Shown here piece by piece: positions 11,573-22,619 of a stretch of 64,000 nucleotides of DNA (its first letter is position 1; every line of letters begins with the position of its first letter). The notes under the pieces were generated by a model. It did not search any database. It was not told where the DNA came from and saw nothing but the letters and a program-made list of their open reading frames with translations. The translations under genes and the position numbers were made by a program. The stretch is taken from positions 310,001 to 374,000 of the forward strand of contig JAIXMN010000029.1 of assembly GCA_025716815.1 (NCBI GenBank), given 5' to 3'. Source of the DNA: Dichotomocladium elegans. Lineage: Eukaryota; Mucoromycota; Mucoromycetes; Mucorales; Lichtheimiaceae.

Positions 11573-12259
11573 GAATTGAAAAAGCTACACTATATACACA
11601 AGCGCACGAACGTATAGATGTGGGAAGGGGGGAAAGAAGAATTTTTTCTAAAAAAGAGAACGAGAAAGAGAAAGAGAGAAATGTCAGCTAAGTAAGGCAG
11701 GAACGCGGTGCATGTATTAATGAGGAAGAGTGCATTTGGGATGACTCTTTATTCAATCAGGTCGGATATGATTGGTTCGTTTCCAGACATGCTGACTCAC
11801 CCGCGCGATTCTTTAGAGGTGCCTGTTTCGATACGATGCGTTTATGGTGCACATCGATATTTGCGCGAATAGACTGCTTGTGGAGCATGCGCACGAATAT
11901 ATGTAATCCATGATGCTGCGGATGATGTGCGTGTTTGAATAAAATGACAAACTTAGCATATTTGTGGGGTATGCAACGTTTTACAGTATGCCAATGAGAG
12001 CGAGGCTTTCCAGTAGAGTTTATCTTTTTGTTCGGCGAAGCATCAGAACAATAATCCATGCATTTTTGTTGCTACATTGGTGACCGCGTACGCGTTCCTC
12101 CATGGAAACCTCTTATTTTTATCTTTTTAGGTTGCACGACAGAATACCTTAAAAGTGACAGAAAAGGCAACATGTTCCAAAGACACAAGGAGAAGCCGAA
12201 TCATACATCCATGATCAAATAGATCAATCTCCGCGCTGGAGACATGGGGATTTCCCTCC
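11573..12259. other. Intergenic, no gene seen
   Basis: Sequence upstream of the minus-strand regulator at 8942-11572. It is AT-rich, has an AGAGAAAGAG-rich stretch near 11656-11678, and contains no supported gene. Confidence 0.45.
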
Positions 12260-13918
12260 CAGTGTAACATACTTGACGGGGTTTGAAATACTTTATTTTC
12301 AAAAAATAAATTCCGTGAGAGAGGAAATCAATGTCGCATGGATAAAGAAGGCCGTTAGCTAACAAAAAAATAAGCCCCCTACTTACTCTTCGAATTACCC
12401 CGAAGGTAGATATCTATGTCATTGAGATAACAATGGCTGAAGAAGGAAGAAAGAAAGGATCCGGTGCTGCTGAGCGTCGATGGCGGAAGAATTTAGAGGA
12501 AGGAACGCGGAGGGGTGACAGCGGATCAACGACAATACCAGCAACAGAAGCAGACGAAGACAAAAGCACCTCGACAAAGCCATGGTTGGAGACCTGCGTG
12601 GGTGCATCCAAATCACCGTCCTACATCCTCTCGTCTAGAGGCACTTGAGTTAGGCTGATATCAATATCTACAGAGGATCCGCAATATTAGAAGATTGCGG
12701 AATGGAACAAGCGTAACCTATTGCCTTTTACTTTGCTCTTGACAACTGACTAAAACTGCTCAATCGCATTGAGTTCAGGCGAGTAGGGTGGAAGATAAGC
12801 ACATCGATATCCTCGGCTCTCGATGTATGTAGAGATATCCTCAGCCTTATGGATAGGTGCATTATCCATTACCAAATAATGGCACATTATCATACGTTCA
12901 TACTTATCCGTCTTGTCCATCGTAGCCTTAAGGAAACTCAGATAATGTCCAGTGACAGTTCCTCTGCTCGCAACTTTAGATTGACCTGCCCTCTTTCTTT
13001 TCTTGATTGGCAACTGCGGAAGTCTCAAGCTACATTTAATGATGCCTGATGCCGAGATTGCTCTCAAGATTGTGGTTGTTTTTGCTCTTGTCTTTGGTAT
13101 TGAGACCACTGCAGGATTCCCTTTCTTGGACCATGCCATGTTGCGTATCATATTAATATGGAACCCAGTCGCATCAAGAAAACGCAGCTTTTTCCAAAGT
13201 CGATGTCGGTCCTGTCTCATCTGCGCACCCAGTCAAGGGCGCTCTTGGATCTTCGCAGTGCTATTCCTGTTTACAAGCTGAAACCGATCCATTTTCAATG
13301 ACAAGTAGCATTGTTTTTCATAAATCGATGGAGAGTCGTCTTAGATACTTTGAGAGCCTCATATCTTTGAAGCAGTTGCTCCATCAGCTGCTCTAGGACA
13401 ATAGATGGATTCTCTTCAATCTATTCTAAAATAACGCCCCTACGGTCTTCATTGAGAATATGCGAACGATCGCTTGCTTTAGATTTCTTAAAGATGTTGT
13501 CAGGGTCTTTCTCATACTGTAATGCCCATCTCTGTGCTGAAAGAACATGGATTTCTAGCTATTTTGCACTCAAGACCTTCTCAAACATTCGTTTGAAAAT
13601 CTGTCCTTGCCTTGGTCAGTGCACGCTGCGTAACTGCGCATGATCCCTGCTTCTTTCATCCTTTCGCTTGGGAATGTGTGTGGTAGTAAGATCAGAGTTA
13701 TCTCTGCTACCCAGATATCCAGTGCGAGAACAAACGGATTGCAGAGAGCAACAGCATGACCTTGACGATCATAGTAGAAAAATAAGATTGGTCATTTCAG
13801 AATGTAAAAGTGTATAAAAGAGAAAGAAGCGACATCCTTCAGTGGATGCATGTGACATTTGATTTGTCATCAAGCGTATTCTGGGAAGGGTACGACTTTG
13901 ATTTTTATGGTAATCACT
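12260..13918 (-). mobile_element. Decayed Tc1/mariner-type transposon, copy 1 (Fanzor-less)
   Basis: The left end begins CAGTGTAACATACTTGACGG and the right end, read inward on the minus strand, is AGTGATTACC followed by AAAGTCGTACCC. The right end aligns with the right end of copy 2 near 37.88 kb. Inside are (i) about 150 bp (12260-12408) sharing ordered blocks with the left end of copy 2: TACTTTATTTTC with its hairpin, TGTCGCATG, and TTACCCCGAAGGTA; (ii) about 270 bp of unclear origin; and (iii) a transposase pseudogene on the minus strand. No nuclease motif remains, so this copy looks like an internally deleted relative of copy 2. No clear TA duplication flanks it. Confidence 0.65.
12660..13650 (-). 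pseudogene. IS630/Tc1-mariner transposase remnant (DD34E)
   Basis: The best-preserved part, 13220-12750, contains the first catalytic Asp (FLDATGFHINM), the second in VMDNAPIHKAED, and a YLPPYSPELNAIEQF block with the catalytic Glu. There are 34 residues between the second Asp and the Glu, the DD34E spacing of Tc1-like enzymes. The Trp that should follow EQF is a TAG stop (12750-12752); beyond it SVVKSKVKGN still reads in frame, matching the intact EQFWSVVKNKVKRN at 27.46 kb. The N-terminal helix-turn-helix part upstream (13260-13650) is broken by stops and frameshifts. The enzyme is dead. Confidence 0.8.
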
Positions 13919-13921
13919 CTT

Positions 13922-16530
13922 CTACTTTTTACTGCCGAACCATCCCCCACCACCGCTAGGTTTCTTGTCATCTCCGCCGCGTTCAGATATCTCCAGTTTG
14001 CATAAACGGCGCTTCTTGCCTGCTGCAGTGTCTACAACCACATGTACCCGACCACCGTCCATGACATCGTCTTCTTCATTGGCTTTGGCAATCAAATTGA
14101 CCACCTTGCGCTCAACTTCATACTTTATGCTTCTCGCGCCGTATCGAATGTTGTATCCCTCAGCAAGTACATCGACAACATCAGGATCCCACGTCATCGT
14201 GATGCCGTGGCGTGTGCGTGCCTTTTCTGCCCAACGCCGCAGTTCACGTGCAGTGATCTCGCGAAGCTCATCTTCACTGAACGGTAGGAAAAATAGGACT
14301 TCGTTGATACGACCCAGGAATTCGTCGCGCCGAAAGTGCTCATATAGAATTGGATAGATAGTCTTCTCAATGAATTTCCTGGAGAGCGAGATTTCGCCAT
14401 CATCCACCAGTTCCTGTTCCTCATCGTCATCACTACCTACATTAATTCGGTAGTGATGACGTTTAGGAACGGGTTGCTGCTGCTCCTGTCTGACAGCTCG
14501 CGAGGCTCCAACGCCAACCCCTGTGGCCGTTGCAGTTCCTGTCGTTTGGGCATCACTCGAAACGGACGCTTCTAGCCGCAACAGTTCGGCTTCATCCGCG
14601 ATTTCATGCTGCGCTAGATTAGACGTCATCACGAAGATCGCATCTCGACACTCGACTGTTGTTCCTTTTCCATCTGTAATTCTTCCTTCATCAAACAGCT
14701 GGAGCATAATTGTCAACACATCTGGATGCGCCTATGTTATGTACGATTTTTTTTGCTGGTCAGCGACACAGCGCATCCTAGAGTGTGGAGATCATACTAC
14801 CTTTTCCACTTCGTCCAGTAGCACCACGGCGTTAGGGCCTAATTTGATTGTGTCAATTTGTCGATAAGAGAGTGTTTTTTCATATTTTGCCCTTACACTC
14901 TTTCAGTTTCTCCGTCAATTGACCGCCCTCATCATAACCCTAAAATGACCGTGTATCGGCAGGCGAGATCTAGTAAGTGAACGAAGTAACCTTAGGCATG
15001 TTGTCTCAAAGACATCAAAGACTTTACCACATAGCCAGGAGGCGAACCAATAAAGCGTGAAACATCATGCTAAAACCTAAGCGTTAGGACAAATGACCTT
15101 GTTCCTTTCCGATGTCCCTCTTCACCTTGTGTTGAAATTCGCTCATATCGATACGAATAAAGCCTTTGTCCAGGTTTTTCCCATGAAGATACTCAGCAAG
15201 AGCTTTGGCCAGCTCGGTTTTTCCCACTCCTGATGATCCACAGAACAAAAACACGAGTGGATGATCTTCATCATGCCACCCGTTCTGTTTACGGCGGATG
15301 GCACTTGCGAGGGCATAGATTGGACCCAGCTGACCAACAATTCGTGCCTTGAGCGCATCTTCGAGAGGATGTTTTTTGCGGTATTCCTTCTCACGCTGCA
15401 ATTGCGCCTTGCGTTGCCTTTCATCGTGAGCAGCCTTGTCAGCGGGATACGACTTTTCTTTCGCAAGCAGCATGCTCTCGATTTCATTGTTCTGCTCGCC
15501 CGTAAACCGTTCAACATAGTAGAGATATTCGCGCGGTGTAAGACCGTGTGAGTTGCGGGCGAGCGGATCCGCCATGCTGTCAAGGAGCATCTTGATAACC
15601 TTTGGATTGCAGATGATGACAGCATAATGCAGCGCTGTATACTCACGGTAGTCTCGGTAGGGCAGCAGATCTTCACAGAAATCAATTTGGCGGACATTCG
15701 CGGCCTGATGAGATCGCGGGTAGTAATGGTCTTCTAGATTGGGATCTATGTACAAGACAAGGAGCAGTTAACATACTCCAATTGTAAGCTTTCAGATTTC
15801 GCCTTTCTTGTCGAGACGCCTAACCTGCTCCTTTCTCCAACAAAAACTTGACCATCGCCTCATTGTCTTGAATAACCGCCACTTGCTATACTTGTATTAG
15901 TCGCAGGGCCCAGATGCCCATATTATTCCCCTTCACTTTGTTTACCAAAGGTGTCCATCCATATTGATGGTAGACGTTAGGCGTAAAGTTTGGGTCTTCC
16001 GCCAACCTGTTTTGTCCATCAACTTGAGCTGGGCGGGCTACTATCATTCTCTCCTGTTCGGGTGAAAATGAGGTTGCGTTTTACCTCTTGAGCTGTCGCA
16101 TGTCATTTTGAACAATTGCCTGGCAAATCTGGTCGCCTATTGCTAAATGGCATGGATATGTCGCGCAAACAGAAGTCAATTACTACGAATCCTAGGGTAA
16201 GGTTCCCCCGCTCTCTTCCTTCTTTCTCGTCACAAAAATTCACCCCACCCTCATTTCCTCGCCTGCAGTATGAAGTTTACCTGGGGGTTCGAGTGCATAA
16301 AGTTTTGCATCAGAGCGAAACGTCAGTAAAGTCCCCACAGTCGTAACCACGGCTGCTGCAGTTGCTGTCGCTGTCAACCACATCGGGCGTTGCTGACGGT
16401 GTGCGCTGGTGGCAAAGGCAGCGAACGCCGTACCGATAGGTCGCTGTGGAACACGGCTCGTTGCTCTCACGAGCCGTGCAGGCGATCCAGGCATCGACTT
16501 GCGCAATACCGATTGACACGTTCGGAACAT
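13922..16530 (-). CDS. CLPB: Mitochondrial ANK-AAA+ disaggregase, CLPB/SKD3 family
   Basis: Nine exons join in phase to 660 residues: 16530-16281, 16142-16085, 16006-15946, 15885-15825, 15745-15126, 15069-15028, 14939-14897, 14838-14801, 14731-13922. Exon 1 is a basic, acid-poor mitochondrial presequence with a hydrophobic segment (AAAVVTTVGTLL). Exons 2-5 encode ankyrin repeats (GWTPL, TALHYAVI). Then comes one AAA+ domain: Walker A GSSGVGKTELAKAL, pore-loop region GSPPGYVGYDEGG, Walker B VVLLDEVEK, sensor MTSNLA and a C-terminal small domain (FLGRINEVLFF, YGARSIKYEVERKV). This single-AAA+ plus ankyrin layout is that of animal CLPB/SKD3, a mitochondrial intermembrane-space disaggregase, not of two-ring Hsp78/Hsp104. 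An acidic insert (SDDDEEQE) sits after the sensor. The stop lies 3 bp from a transposon end. Confidence 0.9.
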
Positions 16531-16819
16531 GAGAAGCACTATTTGGCAAGGAAGTAGAAAGAAAATAAGCGGTGCGGCGGCGTATTAATTTGTTCGCGGT
16601 CCATGCTATCCTGTTTAAACCTCCACCTCCATAGAGCTGACTGAGTTTGCCGAACTGCATGAAGATCTTTGTCTCATCCTCTATCCCTGCTCATCGTCAT
16701 AACTTTTGCATAGAACAGATATTCTTTTTATGCTAGATAACACGCGAGAAAGAGGGAGACGGGGGAGATACATGTGCTCATGGGTATATATAAATAGTAC
16801 TCTAAAATGGAAAGAAGGG

Positions 16820-18823
16820 CTACAACGTTGCCTTACTATCAATCAGATGAGCGAGTTCGGCATCTGAATGGTGTCCTTGATGGTCACTTCCAAATGCGGT
16901 AGATAGCGATGCTGTCGTAGGACTTACGGCCACGGAATGGTGGCTTATTGTGTCAACTTCACTGTGGGCAATCGATGCAATGATCCTCTTGCGTTCCACA
17001 GACACCGGACGAAGCTTCTGCTCTCTGCGAGCACGCCAACAAAAGATGAATATTTGAATAATCCCTCGCATCATCGCGATGCCGCTCGTGATACATGTCA
17101 GCAGGATGGATGCGACGGGTGCATGCAGCATAAGCAAGAAGATGGAGATACCAGTATGAGGGGCATCGGCCAGTATAACCTTGATCCAACTGAGGGTGGT
17201 CGAGATCCGCATGTCGATGGGTTCTCGGTAGGCGGACAGGTTGAGCATGCGAATCTCGTAAAGCGCAAAATTGTTCATGTCAAGGGCGCATACGAAAAAC
17301 ACAGGCCACGTACGTCGAATGATTAGGATGTTGAACCGGCGACAACAGTATCTGTACACCCAAATATTGATACCAAGGACAATCACCGTTGACGCCAGCA
17401 TTAGACTAAAGCTGGTCGTGTAGAGTCGCACATTAAGGCCGAGATAGACTATGGTGGTGAGCAGGTTGACGAAGCTGAATAATGAAAAAAAGACACCGAG
17501 CCAGACGCGGAAGGATGTTTGCTGATGACGTTTAAACGCCACATAAACCCAGCCGCACAGGACAATCAACAGGCACACAGCGATCACGATCCATTCGATC
17601 ATGTATCGTGACATCACATCCAGGAACCCAGGGACCAGATTGCAATGATCGCACATGCCCCACGAATTTCCAATACCTGCACAGAGTATAGGATTGTCGC
17701 GAAGGTCGCACGAGGTGGTGTTGGAAAATGCCTCAGGAATATCACCCGATAGCTGGTTGCCAGATAGGTCAATATTTACTAGCTGCGTGCTAGATAGGGT
17801 GGCCGGCAAATCGCCGAAAAGCCCATTGCCCCGCATGTCGAGCATCGTCAGCGGAAGCTGGCTGAGAACATCTTCGTGCAACTGGTCATGCACATTCGCG
17901 TGGTACGATAGAGCCGTCATATGCGTCATGTGACTGATCCAAGAAGGAAAAGTGGACAATGCGCTCCCTTCCACCAGGTTAATCGTGAGTCCAACAAGGC
18001 TTGGAAGACCCGTGCCGAGGGGCTCGAGCCATGCTGATATGTCTTGTGCGGAAGATGGATCCGCATGGACGTGGAGATCAAGGTATGTGAGACGAGTGCA
18101 GTTGGTGGCAATCCATTGAATGATGCCAGGGGAGGAGGATGTCGACGCCATGACGTCAAGCGTGAGGTTAGCCAGTGGCGCACAATCGAAATTACGGGCT
18201 GTTGCCGCCGCCATCATCGGAGATTCGTGAACGAGAAAGGTCAAGCTTTTTAGCTGCGAGAACAATGCCACCAGCCAGCCAGGTGGCCCGCTCTCGGGCT
18301 CCTGCAGATACTCGACGCTGCTGTAGGAAAGGTCCAAATATTCGACACTATTTGGTGCCGTCACGTTCGTAATGTTACCTACGGGTTCTGCAGAAAGCCT
18401 TGAGCCCCGTAGCGTAAGTGCTCTGAGATGCGTAAAGTTCTGGAAAAACTGAGATGTAAAGAACGCTGGACAGCGCGACTGATCCAAGTAGTAGTCGAGT
18501 GTCAGGTTTTCCAAAGCAGTGAGGGCCTGCAGGGCGCCAGCTGTAGCGCCATCACAGACTTGGCCAGCAATCTGACCGTCGTACCTGAGAGTCATGACCT
18601 GGCCTTGAGAGTTGCACCCTGCATAAAAGTACTGGCCCGGAGCGGTGACATTGCAACAATCCGACGCCACCATCGAGCTGCCAAGGAGAAATGTCTGGAC
18701 TTGCTGACATTCAGTGTTGGTAGCTGCACTCGGGTCTGCATCGACTGTAAAGGGCAAGAAAGCCCAGAAGAAAACAATAAAGTCGAGGAGCAGTTGGGAT
18801 CGTAGTCTGGGTCGCTTTGACAT
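16820..18823 (-). CDS. LRR-ectodomain multi-pass membrane protein
   Basis: A single exon encodes 667 residues. Residues 1-30 form a signal peptide (LLLDFIVFFWAFLPFTVDA). Residues about 35-400 are an extracellular region with many N-glycosylation sequons (NVT, NLT, NFT, NIT, NCT) and leucine-rich repeats of plant/fungal type (LVNIDLSGNQLSGDIPEAF at about 349-367), closed by a Cys-rich cap (CDLRDNPILC, CDHC). Hydrophobic helices occur at about 410-430, 440-462, 473-492, 505-524 and 558-596, giving five or six membrane passes. The C-terminal tail is cytosolic with a basic RARREQK start and Ser-rich end. The plan suggests a surface sensor, but I recognise no named family and no kinase or other signalling domain. 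Confidence 0.8.
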   Translation of the reverse strand: MSKRPRLRSQLLLDFIVFFWAFLPFTVDADPSAATNTECQQVQTFLLGSSMVASDCCNVTAPGQYFYAGCNSQGQVMTLRYDGQIAGQVCDGATAGALQALTALENLTLDYYLDQSRCPAFFTSQFFQNFTHLRALTLRGSRLSAEPVGNITNVTAPNSVEYLDLSYSSVEYLQEPESGPPGWLVALFSQLKSLTFLVHESPMMAAATARNFDCAPLANLTLDVMASTSSSPGIIQWIATNCTRLTYLDLHVHADPSSAQDISAWLEPLGTGLPSLVGLTINLVEGSALSTFPSWISHMTHMTALSYHANVHDQLHEDVLSQLPLTMLDMRGNGLFGDLPATLSSTQLVNIDLSGNQLSGDIPEAFSNTTSCDLRDNPILCAGIGNSWGMCDHCNLVPGFLDVMSRYMIEWIVIAVCLLIVLCGWVYVAFKRHQQTSFRVWLGVFFSLFSFVNLLTTIVYLGLNVRLYTTSFSLMLASTVIVLGINIWVYRYCCRRFNILIIRRTWPVFFVCALDMNNFALYEIRMLNLSAYREPIDMRISTTLSWIKVILADAPHTGISIFLLMLHAPVASILLTCITSGIAMMRGIIQIFIFCWRARREQKLRPVSVERKRIIASIAHSEVDTISHHSVAVSPTTASLSTAFGSDHQGHHSDAELAHLIDSKATL

Positions 18824-21077
18824 TAAGATCGAGGAAGAAGCCCTCTCTTGTCTAGCTTATTTTTTTTCTATAAAAAAAAAAGAGAGAGAGAGGCACGCGC
18901 TGAGCCTGTGCAACAGACGAGGTCTTTGCCCATCGAGCCTTAGCCCCGTTTCAATCGTAATATAAGAGGGCTTTTTCTTTAACCTCGGTCAGCATAGTCA
19001 GCTCGCATCATTACTGGTTTCGTTGTATGTGCCGCTGTCTGGATGCGGCGTGTGTTTTGTGAAAGGAAGGATCCCGTTTACCCTCTTGTTGCTCGCGTGT
19101 GAAACGACCTGTCACTCTGATAAAAAAAGCTCTTGGCAAAGCCACGCTTTCACATTCGAGGCTTTTTTTGTAAAAGGCTGTGGGGAGTACATGTATTTAT
19201 TAGCCGCCGTCTCACGTACGAGCAGAGGTGAGCAGGGCTTGCATCCGAATAAAGGAAATAGAAATCATTCGAGACTACGTGCATCCATAGCGCAGCTGTC
19301 AGCAATGGGCCAACTGTCGCAGCCAATTAAAATGAAAGCTCTCCGAAATGGGAAGTCTTATTTTTAGAAAAAGAATTTGAGCCCGTGAACTAGGTCGCTT
19401 CACCCCAAAGGCTTCGTTTTTCTCATGTACTTTCTTCGGATTAACAACAAGAGCCAAAGTATGCTGCGACAAGATTGTAACAAACAATATATATCTTTCA
19501 AGAAGCACGAGGCTTAAGCGCCAGAAAGAAAAGGGCTGGTCCATTGGATGAGAGCAAGAAGGTTCCTTGGGTTTTCTTTATAAGGATGGGTACACGATTT
19601 CCGGAAACTTCTGTGGTATTGATCAATTGTGCCGAAGTTTGATATGGCAGGATTCCTTTGGATTATCGGACACCCTCAACAGTTCATCGAACTTTGCCAT
19701 CGACATGATGACCCAAAGTCATTATACTGTCAAAGGCAGGGATTTACAGTAGGGAGGATGTAGATCGTGACGAGCAACTGATTGTCCATGCAGCATCACA
19801 AAGCATCAAGGAATAATCACCAGCGCCCGGTGGTAGCTTTGATCCGCTGAACATTCTCGTGCGTGGATGATGTTACCAAATCCAGCTCGTGGATGAACCT
19901 TATTTGTTGCGAAATCATGCATCACACACCGGATTGGAGGTGCACTCTTCCGCCTCAATTATGCTTAGCGCTGCACAAGAAATTGGCAATAGATGAAGTC
20001 AAGGAAGAAGATGAATAGGTAGCACTAATATTATCTTTCGTAAGCATGCACTCAAGGACGGAGAAGAAGATGTGGCAAGAGGATGTCAACCGTGGCGTAC
20101 CCCGGGTTTGTCAGACCATCGCAGCCGTAATGTCCTCGCTGCGTGCACCGGACGCACAGACCACGATGACGAATGTTAGCCTAGCCAAGGCGCTCACCGT
20201 GGGCGACGTTGTCAAGCTCCATATCGACAGGTTTGGCGGGGTGGGCAGTGGAGCCGGAACAGACGATTCTCCTGGTCGACAATGTACGGGCTCGTGCCTG
20301 GTTGCGTCAGCGCGTTGATATCGGCACATCGTAGCATAGGTGGCGGCAGTCGTCTGGACTTGCCCAAGGATGGGAGTGGGGCAGGCCCGTGGTGCGGTCC
20401 TCGACGTAATTGCGGACGTCATGATCATCCATACTTATGTGAGGTCTTGGGACTTTTGGAACACAGGGAGACCGAATAAAGTATTTATAAAATAACAGCA
20501 TCCTTTCTCTCGGTCAATATAAACATAAACCATTGTGCTAGTACATAGTTCAGCAGTACGTATTGCCTTCAGCATCGCCAGCAACCATTCAGTGCGTTTC
20601 AATTGGTACATTTGCAGACAGATTACAGTATCTTCTGTGCGCATCTTGTTAGTATATCACAGACTATGCGCGTATATACCCCCAACGCCGCGTGTTCAAT
20701 CGCGCAAGGGACTCACGGAACTCTTCCTGAGTACATATATGACCACCGTCTTTGCGTACAGGAACAGGCGATTGCGAGATCGCATATACCGGATGAGTAT
20801 ACTCGCCATTTGGCGTAAGCCCTGTTTCTTTGTTTTAATTATTATATATCAGCTCTTTTTGTCTCTGATCCATCATCCATCATTAGACAGTCAGAAAAGG
20901 GCTATAGAACGGTTAGGGTGATTTTACAGAGGCGGGAGATGATTTTTCAAAGCGAGCAGCAGCCGCCCCAAAAGAGTAAAGTCACGTGAGGCGGCGTCGG
21001 GGTGGTGGTTTAACGTGAATCTTCCCTCAAATGGGCGGAACTTGAGTAGAGAATACAATGATCTACTTTGGTTGCCG
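18824..21077. other. Intergenic, mostly without recognisable genes
   Basis: About 2.25 kb. The only stretch with coding character is the GC-rich 20046-20480 segment listed separately. The sequence near 20990-21010 contains a CACGTG E-box-like palindrome (tcacgtgagg) beside the 3' end of the GATA-like gene. Confidence 0.4.
20046..20318 (+). pseudogene. GC-rich coding-like segment, probably a gene relic
   Basis: This frame runs 90 codons and has protein-like composition (SLAKALTVGDVVKLHIDRF). Just downstream, a second frame in 20247-20330 reads TILLVDNVRARAWLRQRVDI before a stop, as if one base had been lost or gained between them; 20340-20480 is open in yet another frame. GC content is visibly higher than in the flanks, as in coding DNA here. 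I do not recognise the family. It could be the decayed end of a gene or an unannotated spliced gene. Confidence 0.3.
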
Positions 21078-22385
21078 CTAAGCAGCCGCTCTTGGCTCGG
21101 CGAGATGCTTGAAAAGACGAGACGGTCGCGGCTTACCATACATTTTTAAGCTGTTATGAATATATTTTTAGTACCCACGACGCAAGGATCGTTATGTATA
21201 TCCACTTACTAGCGGCGGCAATTTTGACAGATGTAATTTTTACCATCACCCGCCGGGTACCAGTATCCGGTAAAATTGTGTTTAGTTTGGTGTAGGTGAC
21301 AATGATGGCATTCCAGATTGGCATAGCCCTCCATTGTGCCCTTTGCGTAAATCGATTCGGGTCGTTCATATCCATTTCGATCAAAACTTTGTGGAGGATG
21401 GGAAAAGGGAAGTAAGGATAAAGGTCTCCCCTAGGTGGACAAAACAGTCTTACGTGGAATGCTGGATAGAACTTACAAAGATTTGCAATTGGTACAGCGG
21501 TATTCACCATTACGCTTTCTCGTCCGGGTAAGGTCCACTTTTTTACAGTTCATGCACTGCTTCCGAACACCTATTTCTTCTTCTTTTGGCCTTAAGCAAA
21601 AAAAAAGTTAACGCTGGATATTAGGCGCTTTTCTCCCCCCTCCTCATTCTCCTCTACCATACCGCTCAAAGCAATCCCTGCAAACTATTGTTCCCTTTTC
21701 GATGGTATGAGCTATGTTCTCTTTCAACTCGCGCTTGCAAATTGAGCAGCAAGAAGCCAACTCCGCCTTGGAACCTGCGGGCGATTGCTCTGAAGGGACA
21801 TCAGCGGCGGTGACCATGCCGCTCAATACCTGCGACTGAACGCGTGATCCACGTTTGTCACTGACGGTGTCTTTCCTAAGACCCGTATCAACTGTAGGAT
21901 ATTCACCAGAAGCAGGCAAACTCGCTGCATTTTCGTTACTGCCCCTTGCCAATGGTGCCTGGTTCGGCGGCTGTGAGAGCTGTAAATGTGCAGCATCCTG
22001 GATATCTTTTTTCTTCTTCTCGCACGTCGGGTATCGGTTACTGGTACTGGTCAAAGACAGCGGATCGTCAGTCCTTTGACGTGTCGGGTTGGTATCATTT
22101 ATGGTGTCAGGCGATGCTGTATGAGAAATAGATAAGCCGCTGAATTCTGCTGCAAGTTGCTCCACGCCATCATTCTTCTGCATTGCTTCCATCTCCTGGA
22201 TGAAGCGGTCGTATATATTAGAGTTTGTCACAACCTTTGGTTCTCCCAACCGAGATGTCGCCGGCGGCTTAGGTAACTTTTCGAGCTTTTTTTGCACTGA
22301 TTTTTTAAGAATGCATTAGAGGTGCAAAGCAAAGCTGATGGCCTAGTAAATATAGGATAGAGCTACTTGCGTGCTGCAAAAGCAT
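21078..22385 (-). CDS. Three-finger GATA-like zinc protein
   Basis: Exons 22296-21658, 21570-21477, 21386-21210 and 21150-21078 join in phase, with a short first exon ending at 22367. The first half is low-complexity. Then come three CxxC...CxxC units: CSICKRELKEN...CRDC, CMNCKKVDLTRTRK...CTNC and CHHCHLHQTKHNFTGYWY...CQNC. The last is followed by RRYLKMYGKPRPSRLF, closely like the tail after a GATA-type finger (CNACGLYxKLHGxxRP). So this is probably a nuclear DNA-binding or adaptor protein. The start is ambiguous: an ATG at 22385 is in phase and gives MLLQHA plus an ATG made across the splice junction. A more protein-like frame from ATG 22437 (ATLREQRFLKRIENAF) is one base out of phase beside an A7 run. 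Confidence 0.7.
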
Positions 22386-22547
22386 TCTCAATACGCTTCA
22401 AGAATCTCTGTTCTCTTAGAGTTGCGACTGATGCCATGCTGTGCAAAAGTGCGCATGAATGCGTGCGTGTCCAGCAAACAAAGTTACTGCGAGCGCCCCG
22501 CCCCCACTATTGTCCGTTTCCCACAAAAGCATCGAAGCAGGACTTTC

Positions 22548-22553
<6 letters not shown>

Positions 22554-22584
<31 letters not shown>
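22554..22584. repeat. (CT)n microsatellite
   Basis: About 15 CT units between the GATA-like gene's 5' end and the 3' end of the NPP gene. Confidence 0.9.
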
Positions 22585-22589
<5 letters not shown>

Positions 22590-22619
22590 TATTGGCCGGG
22601 CGAATAAATTACCGAGTCT

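Noticed and set aside
12433..12648. 71-codon plus-strand frame inside copy 1
   Set aside because: Lies within transposon-derived sequence and has no motif; likely chance openness in purine-rich DNA.
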